The position numbers were made by a program, and so were the translations under genes. Positions 31,980 through 39,186 of a DNA stretch of 64,000 nucleotides are shown one piece after another; positions within the stretch are counted from its first letter, which is position 1; the number at the start of each line of letters is the position of its first letter. The notes under the pieces were generated by a model. The model was not told the DNA's origin. It was given only the letters and a program-made list of their open reading frames with translations, and did no database searches. The stretch is from JALZEG01 sp035942255 (GTDB lineage: Bacteria; Actinomycetota; CADDZG01; WHSQ01): positions 68,958-132,957 of the forward strand of contig DASZDG010000141.1 of assembly GCA_035942255.1 (NCBI GenBank). The letters are read 5' to 3'.

Positions 31980-32375
31980 CTATGCGATCGGCGCGCCCGG
32001 CTCCACCGAGTCCTCGAGCTGCAGGAGCCTGACGGTCCCGTCGGGATCGAGCGCGCCGAGGATGAGGAACTGGCTCTTGAAGCCGGCGATGCGGCGGGTG
32101 CCGAGGTTGACGGCGCCGACGACCATCCGGCCCTGGAGCTCCTCGGCCGTGTAGTTCTTGACCTTGGCGCTGGTCTGGAGGACGCCGATCAGGGGGCCGA
32201 AGTCGACGGACACCTTCCACGACGGCGCGCGCGCCTCCGGGAAGTCCTCCACGGCGACGACGCGCCCGGCCCTCATATCGACGGCGAAGAAGCCGTCGGC
32301 CCCCACCTCCTCCTTCAGAGGGAGCTTCTCCGGCGCGTACGGGAGCTCGTGCGGGTCGATCGAGTGCTGGGGCAT
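31980..32375 (-). CDS. csaA: CsaA-like tRNA-binding-domain protein
   Basis: The product has 131 residues. FAVDMRAGRVVAVEDFPEAR, WKVSVDFGPLIGVLQTSA, YTAEELQGRMVVGAVNLG and RRIAGFKSQFLILGA match CsaA, a homodimeric OB-fold (EMAP/tRNA-binding) protein of about 110 residues reported as an export-related chaperone. Here an extra N-terminal stretch of about 25 residues precedes the domain (QHSIDPHELPYAPEKLPLKE). It is first gene of a three-gene run and divergent from mutM, 32 bp apart. Chaperone role is by family only. Confidence 0.85.
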   Translation of the reverse strand: MPQHSIDPHELPYAPEKLPLKEEVGADGFFAVDMRAGRVVAVEDFPEARAPSWKVSVDFGPLIGVLQTSAKVKNYTAEELQGRMVVGAVNLGTRRIAGFKSQFLILGALDPDGTVRLLQLEDSVEPGAPIA

Positions 32376-32407
32376 GGGGTGAAGTTACAGGCAGCTACGC
32401 TCGGTCC

Positions 32408-33211
32408 GTGCCCGAGCTTCCCGAGGTCGAATCGGTCCGCCGGCAGCTCGCTCCCGAGCTCACCGGACGCCGTGCGGTGGAGGTGTGGACGGACCCCCAC
32501 CCCGCGATCCCGCGCGAGTTCCAGGACGTCGAGCGCCTCGCCGGCAGGCGGATCGAGTCCGTCGGCCGGAGGGGGAAGTTCCTGATCGCGCCGCTCGACG
32601 AGGGTCTCGAGCTCGTGATGCACCTCGGGATGACGGGGTCCTTCCGGTTCGACGTCGAGGACGACTACGCCCGCGCGAAGGTCGACCTCGACGACGGTCG
32701 CCGCCTCGTCTTCAGGGACGTGCGCCGGTTCGGCCGCATGGCCGTCGTCCCCGCCGGTGACTACGGCGGCCTGCCGACGCTCGCGAAGCTCGGCCCTGAG
32801 CCGCTGTCGGACGAGTTCGATCCCGAGCGCTTCGCGGACGACCTCCGGAGGACGTCCTCGTCGGTGAAGCCGTTCCTGTTGAGCCAGCGGCCGGTTGCCG
32901 GCGTCGGGAACATCTACGCGGACGAAGCCCTGTGGCTGGCGCGGATCCATCCGCGTTCGCGGTCCGTCGGCCGCGAACGCGCCCGCGCGCTGCACTCCGC
33001 GATACGGGAGGTGCTCGCCGGCGCGATCGAGCGCGAGGGGACGACGTTCTCCGACTACCGGATGGTCGACGGCGAGTCGGGGCGCAACGCGGACTTCCTG
33101 ATCGCGTACGGGCGCTCCGGGATGCCGTGCCCCCGCTGCGGGACGCCGCTGCGCAAGATCGTGCTCGGCGGGAGGGGGACGACCTACTGTCCGTCGTGCC
33201 AGAGACGCTGA
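32408..33211 (+). CDS. mutM: Formamidopyrimidine-DNA glycosylase (Fpg/MutM)
   Basis: The product has 267 residues, standard length. The N-terminal catalytic PELPEVESVRRQL (Pro2 nucleophile, Glu3), Lys57 in GRRGKFL, and MHLGMTGSF are present. The helix-two-turn-helix contains RPVAGVGNIYADEALWLARI. The zinc finger C-P-R-C ... C-P-S-C lies at the C-terminus. The enzyme excises 8-oxoguanine and ring-opened purines and nicks the backbone. The start is GTG 32408, confirmed by the need for Pro2. A VOC gene follows 16 bp later on the same strand. Confidence 0.96.
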   Translation: MPELPEVESVRRQLAPELTGRRAVEVWTDPHPAIPREFQDVERLAGRRIESVGRRGKFLIAPLDEGLELVMHLGMTGSFRFDVEDDYARAKVDLDDGRRLVFRDVRRFGRMAVVPAGDYGGLPTLAKLGPEPLSDEFDPERFADDLRRTSSSVKPFLLSQRPVAGVGNIYADEALWLARIHPRSRSVGRERARALHSAIREVLAGAIEREGTTFSDYRMVDGESGRNADFLIAYGRSGMPCPRCGTPLRKIVLGGRGTTYCPSCQRR

Positions 33212-33227
33212 GAGGAAGGCAGGGGCG

Positions 33228-33623
33228 ATGAAGCTGACGCACGTTCGCTTGCTGGTGGAGGACACCGAGCGATGCCTCGCGTTCTACCGCGACGCCCTCG
33301 GGCTCGAGGTGACGCTCGAGGCGGGCGACGGGATCTACTACGAGCTCGCTGCGGGCGACGTGCTCCTGGCTCTGTACCGGCGCGACCTGATGGGGCAGAT
33401 GATGGGGGCCGAGCTCCCGCCGCCGGCGCAGAGCGACGCGGTGGCGTTCACGTTCCAGGTCCACGACGTCGACCAGACGTGCGAGGAGCTACGGGGGCGG
33501 GGCGTCGAGCTGGTGACCGAGCCGATGGACTACGACGTCGCGTTCCTGAGGCTCGCGCACCTGCGGGACCCGGAGGGGAACCTGATAGAGATCAACGCCC
33601 CGCTGAGCGCTCCGACGATCTAG
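33228..33623 (+). CDS. VOC-superfamily (glyoxalase/dioxygenase fold) protein
   Basis: The product has 131 residues with two beta-alpha-beta-beta-beta modules. HVRLLVEDTERCLAFYRDAL starts the first, and FTFQVHDVDQTCEELRGRGV with LRDPEGNLIEIN the second. His5 and the final Glu in IEIN are candidate metal ligands. The substrate could be a toxic metabolite or antibiotic, and the family alone cannot decide. SD GAAGGCAGGGG precedes ATG 33228. Follows mutM closely. Confidence 0.85.
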   Translation: MKLTHVRLLVEDTERCLAFYRDALGLEVTLEAGDGIYYELAAGDVLLALYRRDLMGQMMGAELPPPAQSDAVAFTFQVHDVDQTCEELRGRGVELVTEPMDYDVAFLRLAHLRDPEGNLIEINAPLSAPTI

Positions 33624-33635
33624 TTCCGCAGGGGT

Positions 33636-33691
33636 CCGGTACACGCGGTACACGCGGTCCGCATCTGGACCGGATGTACCGCGTGTACCGG
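33636..33691. repeat. Nested palindrome built from 9-bp units (consensus GGTRCAYGC)
   Basis: Perfect 17-bp arms at 33636-33652 and 33675-33691 (CCGGTACACGCGGTACA and its complement) enclose a second 5-bp inverted repeat (GGTCC 33656-33660 / GGACC 33667-33671). The left arm contains two tandem copies of GGTACACGC (33638-33646 and 33647-33655). It lies just after the VOC stop and could act as a terminator hairpin, protein-binding site or dispersed palindromic repeat. A related element occurs at 55384-55426. The rest of 33624-33988 holds only the doubtful ORF noted next. Confidence 0.7.
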
Positions 33692-33728
33692 AGGGCGGGG
33701 GGCGCGGTGCCGTCGAGTCGTTTACCGA

Positions 33729-33968
33729 CTACTCGAGTTGTGCCAGGTAGCGCTCGACGTTCTGGATGAACAGCCGGCGCACCCGAATCAGGACGTACGG
33801 CTCGAGATCGAATCTGGCATCGGGTGCAACGGAGCGGATTCGCCGGAAGAGCTCGAAGACCGCCGCAAGGGAATCCGGGTCCCAGCCTTCTCCCACATGG
33901 CAGCGGCGGCAGCGGGGGCGTGGGGAGCGGCCCCCGTGGGAAAGACCCCATCTATCATCGGCCCTCAC
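33729..33968 (-). CDS. Doubtful small ORF, possibly a gene remnant
   Basis: The 79 residues start at a GTG with no SD. The N-terminal third (SHGGRSPRPRCRRCHVGEGW) looks non-coding-like, but the C-terminal part (LAAVFELFRRIRSVAPDARF and RVRRLFIQNVERYLAQLE) reads like an amphipathic helical protein end. Codon bias is weaker than in neighbours. It may be the 3' end of a decayed gene or chance. No family recognised. Confidence 0.25.
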   Translation of the reverse strand: MRADDRWGLSHGGRSPRPRCRRCHVGEGWDPDSLAAVFELFRRIRSVAPDARFDLEPYVLIRVRRLFIQNVERYLAQLE

Positions 33969-33988
33969 CGCCCAGGTTAGGAGTGAAG

Positions 33989-34783
33989 TTGGAGCCCGTA
34001 TACCGCCCGGTCATCGGGTTTGCGCTGACGCTGTTCAAGACCATGGGGTGGCGTGTCCTGACCTCCGGCGAAGAGCACATCCCGGCCCACGGCCCCGCCG
34101 TCATCGCGACCAACCACGTCGGCTACCTCGACTTCGCGTTCGTCGGCGCCGCCGCGCGCAAGCGCGGGCGCCTCGTGCGCTTCCTCGCGAAGCAGGAGGT
34201 GTTCGAGCACAAGGTGTCCGGCCCCCTGATGCGCGGGATGAAGCACATCCCCGTGGACCGGTTCGGCCTCGCCGGGAACGCGATCGACCTCTCGGTCGAG
34301 GCGCTGCGCTGCGGCGAGATCGTGGGGATGTTCCCCGAGGGGACGATCAGCCGCTCGTTCGTCCCGGCCGCGGGGAAGACGGGGGCCGCGCGCATGGCGA
34401 TCGAGGGCGGTGCGCCGTTGATCCCAGGTGCGGTGTGGGGGAGCCAGCGGATCCTCACGAAGGGCCGGCCGAAGAACTTCGAGCGCGGGGTCACGATCAC
34501 GGTCGACCTCGGCCCCCCCATCCCCTACGAGGCCGGCGACGACCCCGAGACCGTGACGAAGGCGTTGATGGCGGAGATCGAGCGGCTGGTCGAGGTCGCG
34601 GGGGCGAAGTATCCCGACCGCCCGGCCGACGAGGCAAGCTCGTGGTGGCTGCCCGCGCACCTGGGTGGGACGGCGCCGACGGTCGAGGAGTCGCTGGAGA
34701 TGGCGCGCCGCGAACGCGACGAGCGTGCCGCGCGCCGCGCTGGACCCTCGGCCGGACCGGAGAACGACAGGAGGTCGGAGTGA
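33989..34783 (+). CDS. 1-acyl-sn-glycerol-3-phosphate acyltransferase (PlsC-like)
   Basis: The product has 264 residues. The acyltransferase motifs are NHVGYLDF (HX4D), the following substrate block with KHIPVDRFG, FPEGTISRS (EGT), and IPGAVWGS. It should acylate lysophosphatidate at the membrane in phospholipid synthesis. TTG 33989 is chosen because AGGAG ends 5 bases before it; GTG 33983 overlaps that SD. The C-terminus is a charged tail (MARRERDERAARRAG). Its stop overlaps the GTG of the RTX gene (GTGA at 34780-34783). Confidence 0.88.
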   Translation: MEPVYRPVIGFALTLFKTMGWRVLTSGEEHIPAHGPAVIATNHVGYLDFAFVGAAARKRGRLVRFLAKQEVFEHKVSGPLMRGMKHIPVDRFGLAGNAIDLSVEALRCGEIVGMFPEGTISRSFVPAAGKTGAARMAIEGGAPLIPGAVWGSQRILTKGRPKNFERGVTITVDLGPPIPYEAGDDPETVTKALMAEIERLVEVAGAKYPDRPADEASSWWLPAHLGGTAPTVEESLEMARRERDERAARRAGPSAGPENDRRSE

Positions 34784-35919
34784 ACAAGCTCGTAGCGGCA
34801 CCGGTCGTGGTCGCGCTGGCGGCGCTCGGCATCGCGGCCCCCGCGGCCGCGGGCGAGTCGTGCATGGGCAAGACGGCGACGATCACCGGCTCGAACGGCG
34901 CGGATCGGATCGAAGGTACGCGCTTCGCCGACGTGGTCGCCGGGCTCGGCGGCAACGACGTGATCAAGGGGATGTCCGGCAACGACATGATCTGCGGCGG
35001 CGAGGGCAACGACAAGATCGAGGGCGCGAACGGCCACGACAAGGTCGAAGGCCACGGTGGGAACGACACAATGCAGGGCGGGCGCGGCGACGACCGCCTC
35101 GACGGCGGTGCCGATGCCGACACCGCGAGCTACAAGAACTCGGTGACGCCCGTGGACGCGAACCTCGACATCCGTGCCGCGATCGGCGAGGGTGCCGACG
35201 CGCTCGTCGAGGTCGAGAGGCTCCTCGGCTCCGATCATGCCGACACGCTCACCGGTGACGCGAACAACAACTCGATAACCGGCGGCGGCGGCTCCGACCG
35301 GATCGAGGGTCTCGGCGGGCCCGACGTCCAGAAGGGCGGCACCGGCGACGACCGGATCAGCGGCGGCGACGGCCTCGACTCGCACTACGGCGGCGCGGGC
35401 GACGACTTCATGGACGGTGGCGAGGGCCAGGACACTCCCTCGTTCAAGTTCTCGCCCGACCCGGTCACCGTGGACCTCGAAGAGGGGACGGCGACGGGTG
35501 AGGGCGAGGACACGTTCGTGAACATGGAGATCGTCGCCGGGTCGCGCCACGGCGACACGCTCCTCGGCACCGCCGAGAGCGACACGTTCTATCCGCTCGG
35601 CGGCGCGGACGAGATCGACGGGCGCGACGGGTTCGACTTCGTCGTGTACGCGCAGTCTCCGGCGGCGGTGCTCGTCGACCTCGGGGCGGGGTCGGCGTCG
35701 GGAGGCGAGGGTGCGGACACGGTGACCTCGATCGAAGGCGCCGTGGGCTCGGCCTACGACGACGAGCTGCGCGGGGACGACTTCGAGAACTCGCTGTACG
35801 GCCTGGGCGGAGACGACACGCTCGACGGACGCGGGGGCGAGGACACGCTGATCGGGGGGCCGGATACGGACTCGTGCAGCAACGGCGAGACCGTCGTCCA
35901 ATGTGAGGCGACCCCTTAA
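34780..35919 (+). CDS. Secreted RTX-type calcium-binding repeat protein, D
   Basis: The product has 379 residues. GTG 34780 has a strong SD (AGGAGG, 6 bases away) and overlaps the acyltransferase stop. After the signal peptide (APVVVALAALGIAAPAAAGE) comes the N-terminal module SCMGKTATITGSNGADRIEG to DMICGGEGNDKIEGANG. Three spacer modules follow (VDANLDIRAAIGEGADALVE, VTVDLEEGTATGEGEDTFVN, VLVDLGAGSASGGEGADTVT) with GGxGxD blocks between them. It ends in the C-cap DSCSNGETVVQCEATP. Calcium binding inferred. A terminator hairpin follows 7 bp after the stop. Confidence 0.88.
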   Translation: MNKLVAAPVVVALAALGIAAPAAAGESCMGKTATITGSNGADRIEGTRFADVVAGLGGNDVIKGMSGNDMICGGEGNDKIEGANGHDKVEGHGGNDTMQGGRGDDRLDGGADADTASYKNSVTPVDANLDIRAAIGEGADALVEVERLLGSDHADTLTGDANNNSITGGGGSDRIEGLGGPDVQKGGTGDDRISGGDGLDSHYGGAGDDFMDGGEGQDTPSFKFSPDPVTVDLEEGTATGEGEDTFVNMEIVAGSRHGDTLLGTAESDTFYPLGGADEIDGRDGFDFVVYAQSPAAVLVDLGAGSASGGEGADTVTSIEGAVGSAYDDELRGDDFENSLYGLGGDDTLDGRGGEDTLIGGPDTDSCSNGETVVQCEATP

Positions 35920-35925
35920 GTGAAA

Positions 35926-35954
35926 ATCCCCCGGGAAGGGTGCTCCCGGGGGAT
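35926..35954. terminator. Intrinsic terminator shared by convergent genes
   Basis: A perfect 11-bp stem pairs 35926-35936 (ATCCCCCGGGA) with 35944-35954 around a 7-base loop. On the minus strand it is followed by TTTT (AAAA at 35923-35926 on the plus strand), so it is best suited to end the minus-strand gene at 35973-36440. It would also stop readthrough from the RTX D gene. Confidence 0.8.
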
Positions 35955-35972
35955 CTCTAGGAAGAAGCGGCG

Positions 35973-36440
35973 CTACATCTTGCCGGCCATGTAGCTGAAG
36001 GTGCCGTTGGCGCCCTCCGTCATGCACACGAAGGCGATCGGGTAGCCGGCGGGGACGGTGCCGGTCTCGCCACCGGGGCCCGGGTTCTCGTAGGCGACGT
36101 TAGCGGGAGCCGTCGAGGGGTCCGTCACGTCACCCATGTCGGCGTAGAAGCTGATGTCCATGCCCGTGCCGCTGCTCGCCTCGAGCTTGAAGGGCAGTCC
36201 GACCGTCTTGGGGTCGACGTCGAAGGTGTGGCCGAAGACGCCGTTCTGGCCGCTCAGCGAGAACAGCGTGCGCTGCGTGCGGTACACGCACGTCGCCGCC
36301 GCGTTTCCGCCCTGCGGGACTGCGATCGTCCCCTCGACCATCTGGTGCGCCGTCGGCTTCTTCTTCTTGCCGGCGAGCGCGGTCTGGACGGGCGCCGCGA
36401 CGAGCAGAGCAACGGTTGCGAGTGCGATCAGCTTCTTCAC
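35973..36440 (-). CDS. Small secreted protein of unknown function (155 aa)
   Basis: A signal peptide (MKKLIALATVALLVAAPVQT, cleavage near ALA-G) is followed by a Lys-rich linker (GKKKKPTAHQ) and a beta-rich domain of about 120 residues. The domain contains VEGTIAVPQGGNAAATCVYR, NGVFGHTFDVDPKT, MDISFYADMG and YPIAFVCMTEGANGTFSYMAG. Two Cys could form one disulphide. The start is GTG 36440, preceded by GAGGTGAC at 8 bases. It ends close to a good terminator. A jelly-roll-like fold is plausible, but no family can be named. Confidence 0.7.
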   Translation of the reverse strand: MKKLIALATVALLVAAPVQTALAGKKKKPTAHQMVEGTIAVPQGGNAAATCVYRTQRTLFSLSGQNGVFGHTFDVDPKTVGLPFKLEASSGTGMDISFYADMGDVTDPSTAPANVAYENPGPGGETGTVPAGYPIAFVCMTEGANGTFSYMAGKM

Positions 36441-36539
36441 GGTGTCGTCACCTCGTGGTCTGGGGTTGTCGTCGAGGTAGGAGGTTCGCCGCGCGGAGGG
36501 GCGCTCCTGCGCGTGCGGCGGTTCCCGGAGATCCTCCGG

Positions 36540-37082
36540 TTATGCCCGGTTTGCGCCCTCCGGCACGCCCCGCGGATCCGTCTCGGCCCCCACGATCGGC
36601 TCGCCGGAGAGGACGTCCTTCCCGGAGACTCGTTCTTCCAGGCCGACCGCGCTCTTGAGCGACTCGATGTGCGGGGCGAGGTCGGTCGACCCATCCTCGA
36701 CGCGCTCCATCAGCTGGGCGAGCCCGTCGGCGAGGGCGTCGAGCTTGCACTGCACCGCGCGCTCGCTGCGGCTCTGCGCGTTCTGGAGCAGCGCCACGAG
36801 CAGGAAAGTGATCGCGCTGGTCCCCGCGCTCAGCACGATCTGCCAGGTGTCGAAGTCACCGATCAGCGGATACGTGAGCGTCCATAGCACGACCAGCGCG
36901 ACGCTTCCGGCGAAGAACTCCGCCTGACCGGCGAAGCGGGCGGTCTTCTCCGCCCAGCGGTCGAAGACGTTCAGGCGGGATTGACGATCGCTGATGGGGG
37001 GCCTCCTCGGAACGAGACGACGCTGCGCGGCTGGCGCCTCAACCGCCTCGTCTCTGTTCTTCCTCCTTGTCGCCTCCTGCAA
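36540..37082 (-). CDS. Low-affinity iron permease-family membrane protein, start uncertain
   Basis: FDRWAEKTARFAGQAEFFAG, followed by TM1, then GDFDTWQIVLSAGTSAITFL (TM2) and VALLQNAQSRSE match the low-affinity iron permease family of short two-TM proteins. Transport of iron has been shown only for fungal relatives, so function is by family. A coiled, acidic C-terminal tail follows. The coordinates use TTG 37082, which overlaps the upstream sulfotransferase gene by 44 bp and has no clear SD. A strong AGGAGG (about 37000) lies 6 bases before an in-frame ATC with no ATG, GTG or TTG in between. The true start is therefore unclear. Confidence 0.75.
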   Translation of the reverse strand: MQEATRRKNRDEAVEAPAAQRRLVPRRPPISDRQSRLNVFDRWAEKTARFAGQAEFFAGSVALVVLWTLTYPLIGDFDTWQIVLSAGTSAITFLLVALLQNAQSRSERAVQCKLDALADGLAQLMERVEDGSTDLAPHIESLKSAVGLEERVSGKDVLSGEPIVGAETDPRGVPEGANRA

Positions 37083-37887
37083 ACGGCGCGCCCTCGTATC
37101 GCTCCCGGAGCTCCTCGTCGTCCAGCTCCTCGAACCCGTACCCGAGCCACTCCACGACCTCCAGGGCGGCCGGATGCTCGAACACCCGCCTCCAGTCCAG
37201 GTCGAGCCGCGTCCGGTGGTGCCAGGCGTCCACCCGCCGCCGCGAACGCTCGGTCAGCTGCGGCTCGTACGGCAGGCCTGCGAAGTCACAGAGCCGCCGC
37301 AACGCCACCTCGTCACCGGCGAGCACGTCCTCGGCCCGCAGCCGGAGCACCGGCACCGCCCCCTCGATCTCCCGCGCGTACAGGTGGACCTCGGTGCACC
37401 AGTACAGGCACTTCTCGAACGGCGTCAGCGCGCCCCACCGCTCCGCGTACGCGCGCTGGAGGACGCCGGGGTCCTCGGGGCCCAGCGCGGCGAGGCGGGT
37501 GTAGTCGTCGGCGCGGGGGCTGCCGGCGTAGCACTGGTGGACCATGTGCGAGAGGGCCGCCCGCACGGGGTGGCGCGTGAGGTGGACCACCCGCACCCGG
37601 CCGGGGAACCGCCGAACGAACAGCGGGATCGCCGCAAAGAGGGGCCACCCGGTCTCGACGTAGTCGCGGCCCTCCAGGGCCTGCGCCACCTCGTCCAGGT
37701 GCGCCGTCACCTCGGGGGCCGGGGTCGCCTCCGGCGCCCGCAGGAGCTCCCGTGGACGGTAATGGGGACCAATGGGTTCGTGCGTCACCCAAACCTTGCC
37801 TTGATAGAACTCAGACAGGTTGTGCGCGAGCCATTGCGTCCCGCACCGGCCGGTCGACAGGAACAGCGTGACGTGGTGGGCTGGCAT
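37039..37887 (-). CDS. Sulfotransferase-like protein
   Basis: The product has 282 residues. The PAPS-binding 5'-phosphosulfate loop is FLSTGRCGTQWLA (about residues 9-21) and the 3'-phosphate motif is VHLTRHPVRAALSHMVHQCY (about 99-118). Both are typical of cytosolic or Golgi-type sulfotransferases that move a sulfuryl group from PAPS to sugars or alcohols. The C-terminal tail is strongly acidic then basic (ELDDEELRERYEG, KEEEQRRGG). Divergent from the glycan cassette that starts at 38071, so sulfation of that glycan is a fair guess. ATG 37887. Confidence 0.8.
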   Translation of the reverse strand: MPAHHVTLFLSTGRCGTQWLAHNLSEFYQGKVWVTHEPIGPHYRPRELLRAPEATPAPEVTAHLDEVAQALEGRDYVETGWPLFAAIPLFVRRFPGRVRVVHLTRHPVRAALSHMVHQCYAGSPRADDYTRLAALGPEDPGVLQRAYAERWGALTPFEKCLYWCTEVHLYAREIEGAVPVLRLRAEDVLAGDEVALRRLCDFAGLPYEPQLTERSRRRVDAWHHRTRLDLDWRRVFEHPAALEVVEWLGYGFEELDDEELRERYEGAPFAGGDKEEEQRRGG

Positions 37888-38070
37888 GGCGTGAGGGTAG
37901 ACCGGCGACCAGGGCAAGCAAATCGACGCTTGTGCGCCCAGCATCATCTTCATCGTATGGTGGTGGTGGATTTCGGTTGCGGACAGAGGGGCCCGCGGCG
38001 ACTCACGCGATCGGCCCCTGCACGCGCTCTGAGGTGAAGAAGCCCGCCTCGTACCCAACGAGGAGGGGCT

Positions 38071-39186
38071 ATGGGAGACCTTGCTTTGATCACCGGCGGC
38101 GCCGGGTTCATCGGGTCGCATGTCGCACGCGAGCTGCTGGCACACGGGTATCGGGTCAGAGTCCTCGACGACCTGAACCCGCAGGTACACGAGGGCGGCG
38201 GCCGTCCCGCTTACCTCGACGGCGACGTGGAGCTGGTCGACGGCGACGTCCGGGACGCGGACGCCGTGAAGCGGGCGCTGGTCGGGGCCGACTACGTCCT
38301 GCACCTCGCGGCCCGGGTCGGCGTCGGCCAGAGCATGTACGAGATCGCCGAGTACTCGAGCGTCAACACCTACGGGACCGGCGTCCTGCTGGAGGCGCTG
38401 CTCGAGCACCCGGTGCGCCGCCTGCTGGTGGCGTCGAGCATGAGCATCTACGGCGAGGGCCTCTACGAGACACCCGACGGACGCGTGGTGTCGGCGACCG
38501 AGCGCTCGCGCGAGCAGCTCGAGCGCGGGGAGTGGGAGCCGCGGGGGCCGGACGGCGAGGAGCTCCGCCCGCTTCCCACGCCGGAGACCAAGCGCCCGTC
38601 GCTCTCCTCGGTCTACGCGCTCACGAAGTACGACCAGGAGCGCATGTGCCTCCTGTTCGGTCAGAGCTACAACATCCCCACGTTCGCGCTCAGGTTCTTC
38701 AACGCGTACGGCCGCGACCAGGCGCTCTCGAACCCGTACACCGGGGTGCTGGCGATCTTCGCCGCGCGGCTCCTGAACGACCGGCCCCCGTTGATCTTCG
38801 AGGACGGGGACCAGCGCCGCGACTTCGTGAGCGTGACCGACGTCGCCCGCGCCTGCCGGCTCGCCCTCGAGAAGGACGACGTGGCGACCGCGGTGCTGAA
38901 CGTGGGGAGCGGCCGCGACCTGTCCGTCCGGGAGGTCGCCGAGAAGCTCGCCCGGGTGCTCGGCAAGGAGCACGTCGAGCCGGAGGTCACCGGCAAGTAC
39001 CGGGCCGGCGACATCCGCCACTGCTTCGCCGACGTCACGAATGCGGCGGAGCTGATCGGCTACGAGCCGCAGGTCGCGCTGGAGGACGGCATGGAGGAGC
39101 TCGCGGAGTGGCTGGAGGGGCAGGTCGCGACCGACCGCGTCGACTCCGCGACCGCCGAGCTCGCGTCCCGGGGGCTGACGCTGTGA
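38071..39186 (+). CDS. Nucleotide-sugar epimerase, dTDP-L-rhamnose 4-epimerase-like (extended SDR)
   Basis: The product has 371 residues. The NAD-binding LITGGAGFIGSHVARELLAH, the SSMSIYGEG serine, and catalytic YALTKYDQE (YxxxK) are present. DDLNPQVHEGGGRPAYLDGD and RVGVGQSMYEIAEYSSVNTY closely resemble dTDP-L-rhamnose 4-epimerase-type enzymes, but 4-epimerases of other dTDP/UDP sugars cannot be excluded. SD AGGAGGGG precedes ATG 38071. First gene of the glycan cassette. Its stop overlaps the next GTG (GTGA). Confidence 0.9.
   Translation: MGDLALITGGAGFIGSHVARELLAHGYRVRVLDDLNPQVHEGGGRPAYLDGDVELVDGDVRDADAVKRALVGADYVLHLAARVGVGQSMYEIAEYSSVNTYGTGVLLEALLEHPVRRLLVASSMSIYGEGLYETPDGRVVSATERSREQLERGEWEPRGPDGEELRPLPTPETKRPSLSSVYALTKYDQERMCLLFGQSYNIPTFALRFFNAYGRDQALSNPYTGVLAIFAARLLNDRPPLIFEDGDQRRDFVSVTDVARACRLALEKDDVATAVLNVGSGRDLSVREVAEKLARVLGKEHVEPEVTGKYRAGDIRHCFADVTNAAELIGYEPQVALEDGMEELAEWLEGQVATDRVDSATAELASRGLTL

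Noticed and set aside
33738..33980. Plus-strand ORF of 80 codons before the acyltransferase gene
   Set aside because: No SD, low-complexity end and no recognisable domain. It also runs into the acyltransferase start region.
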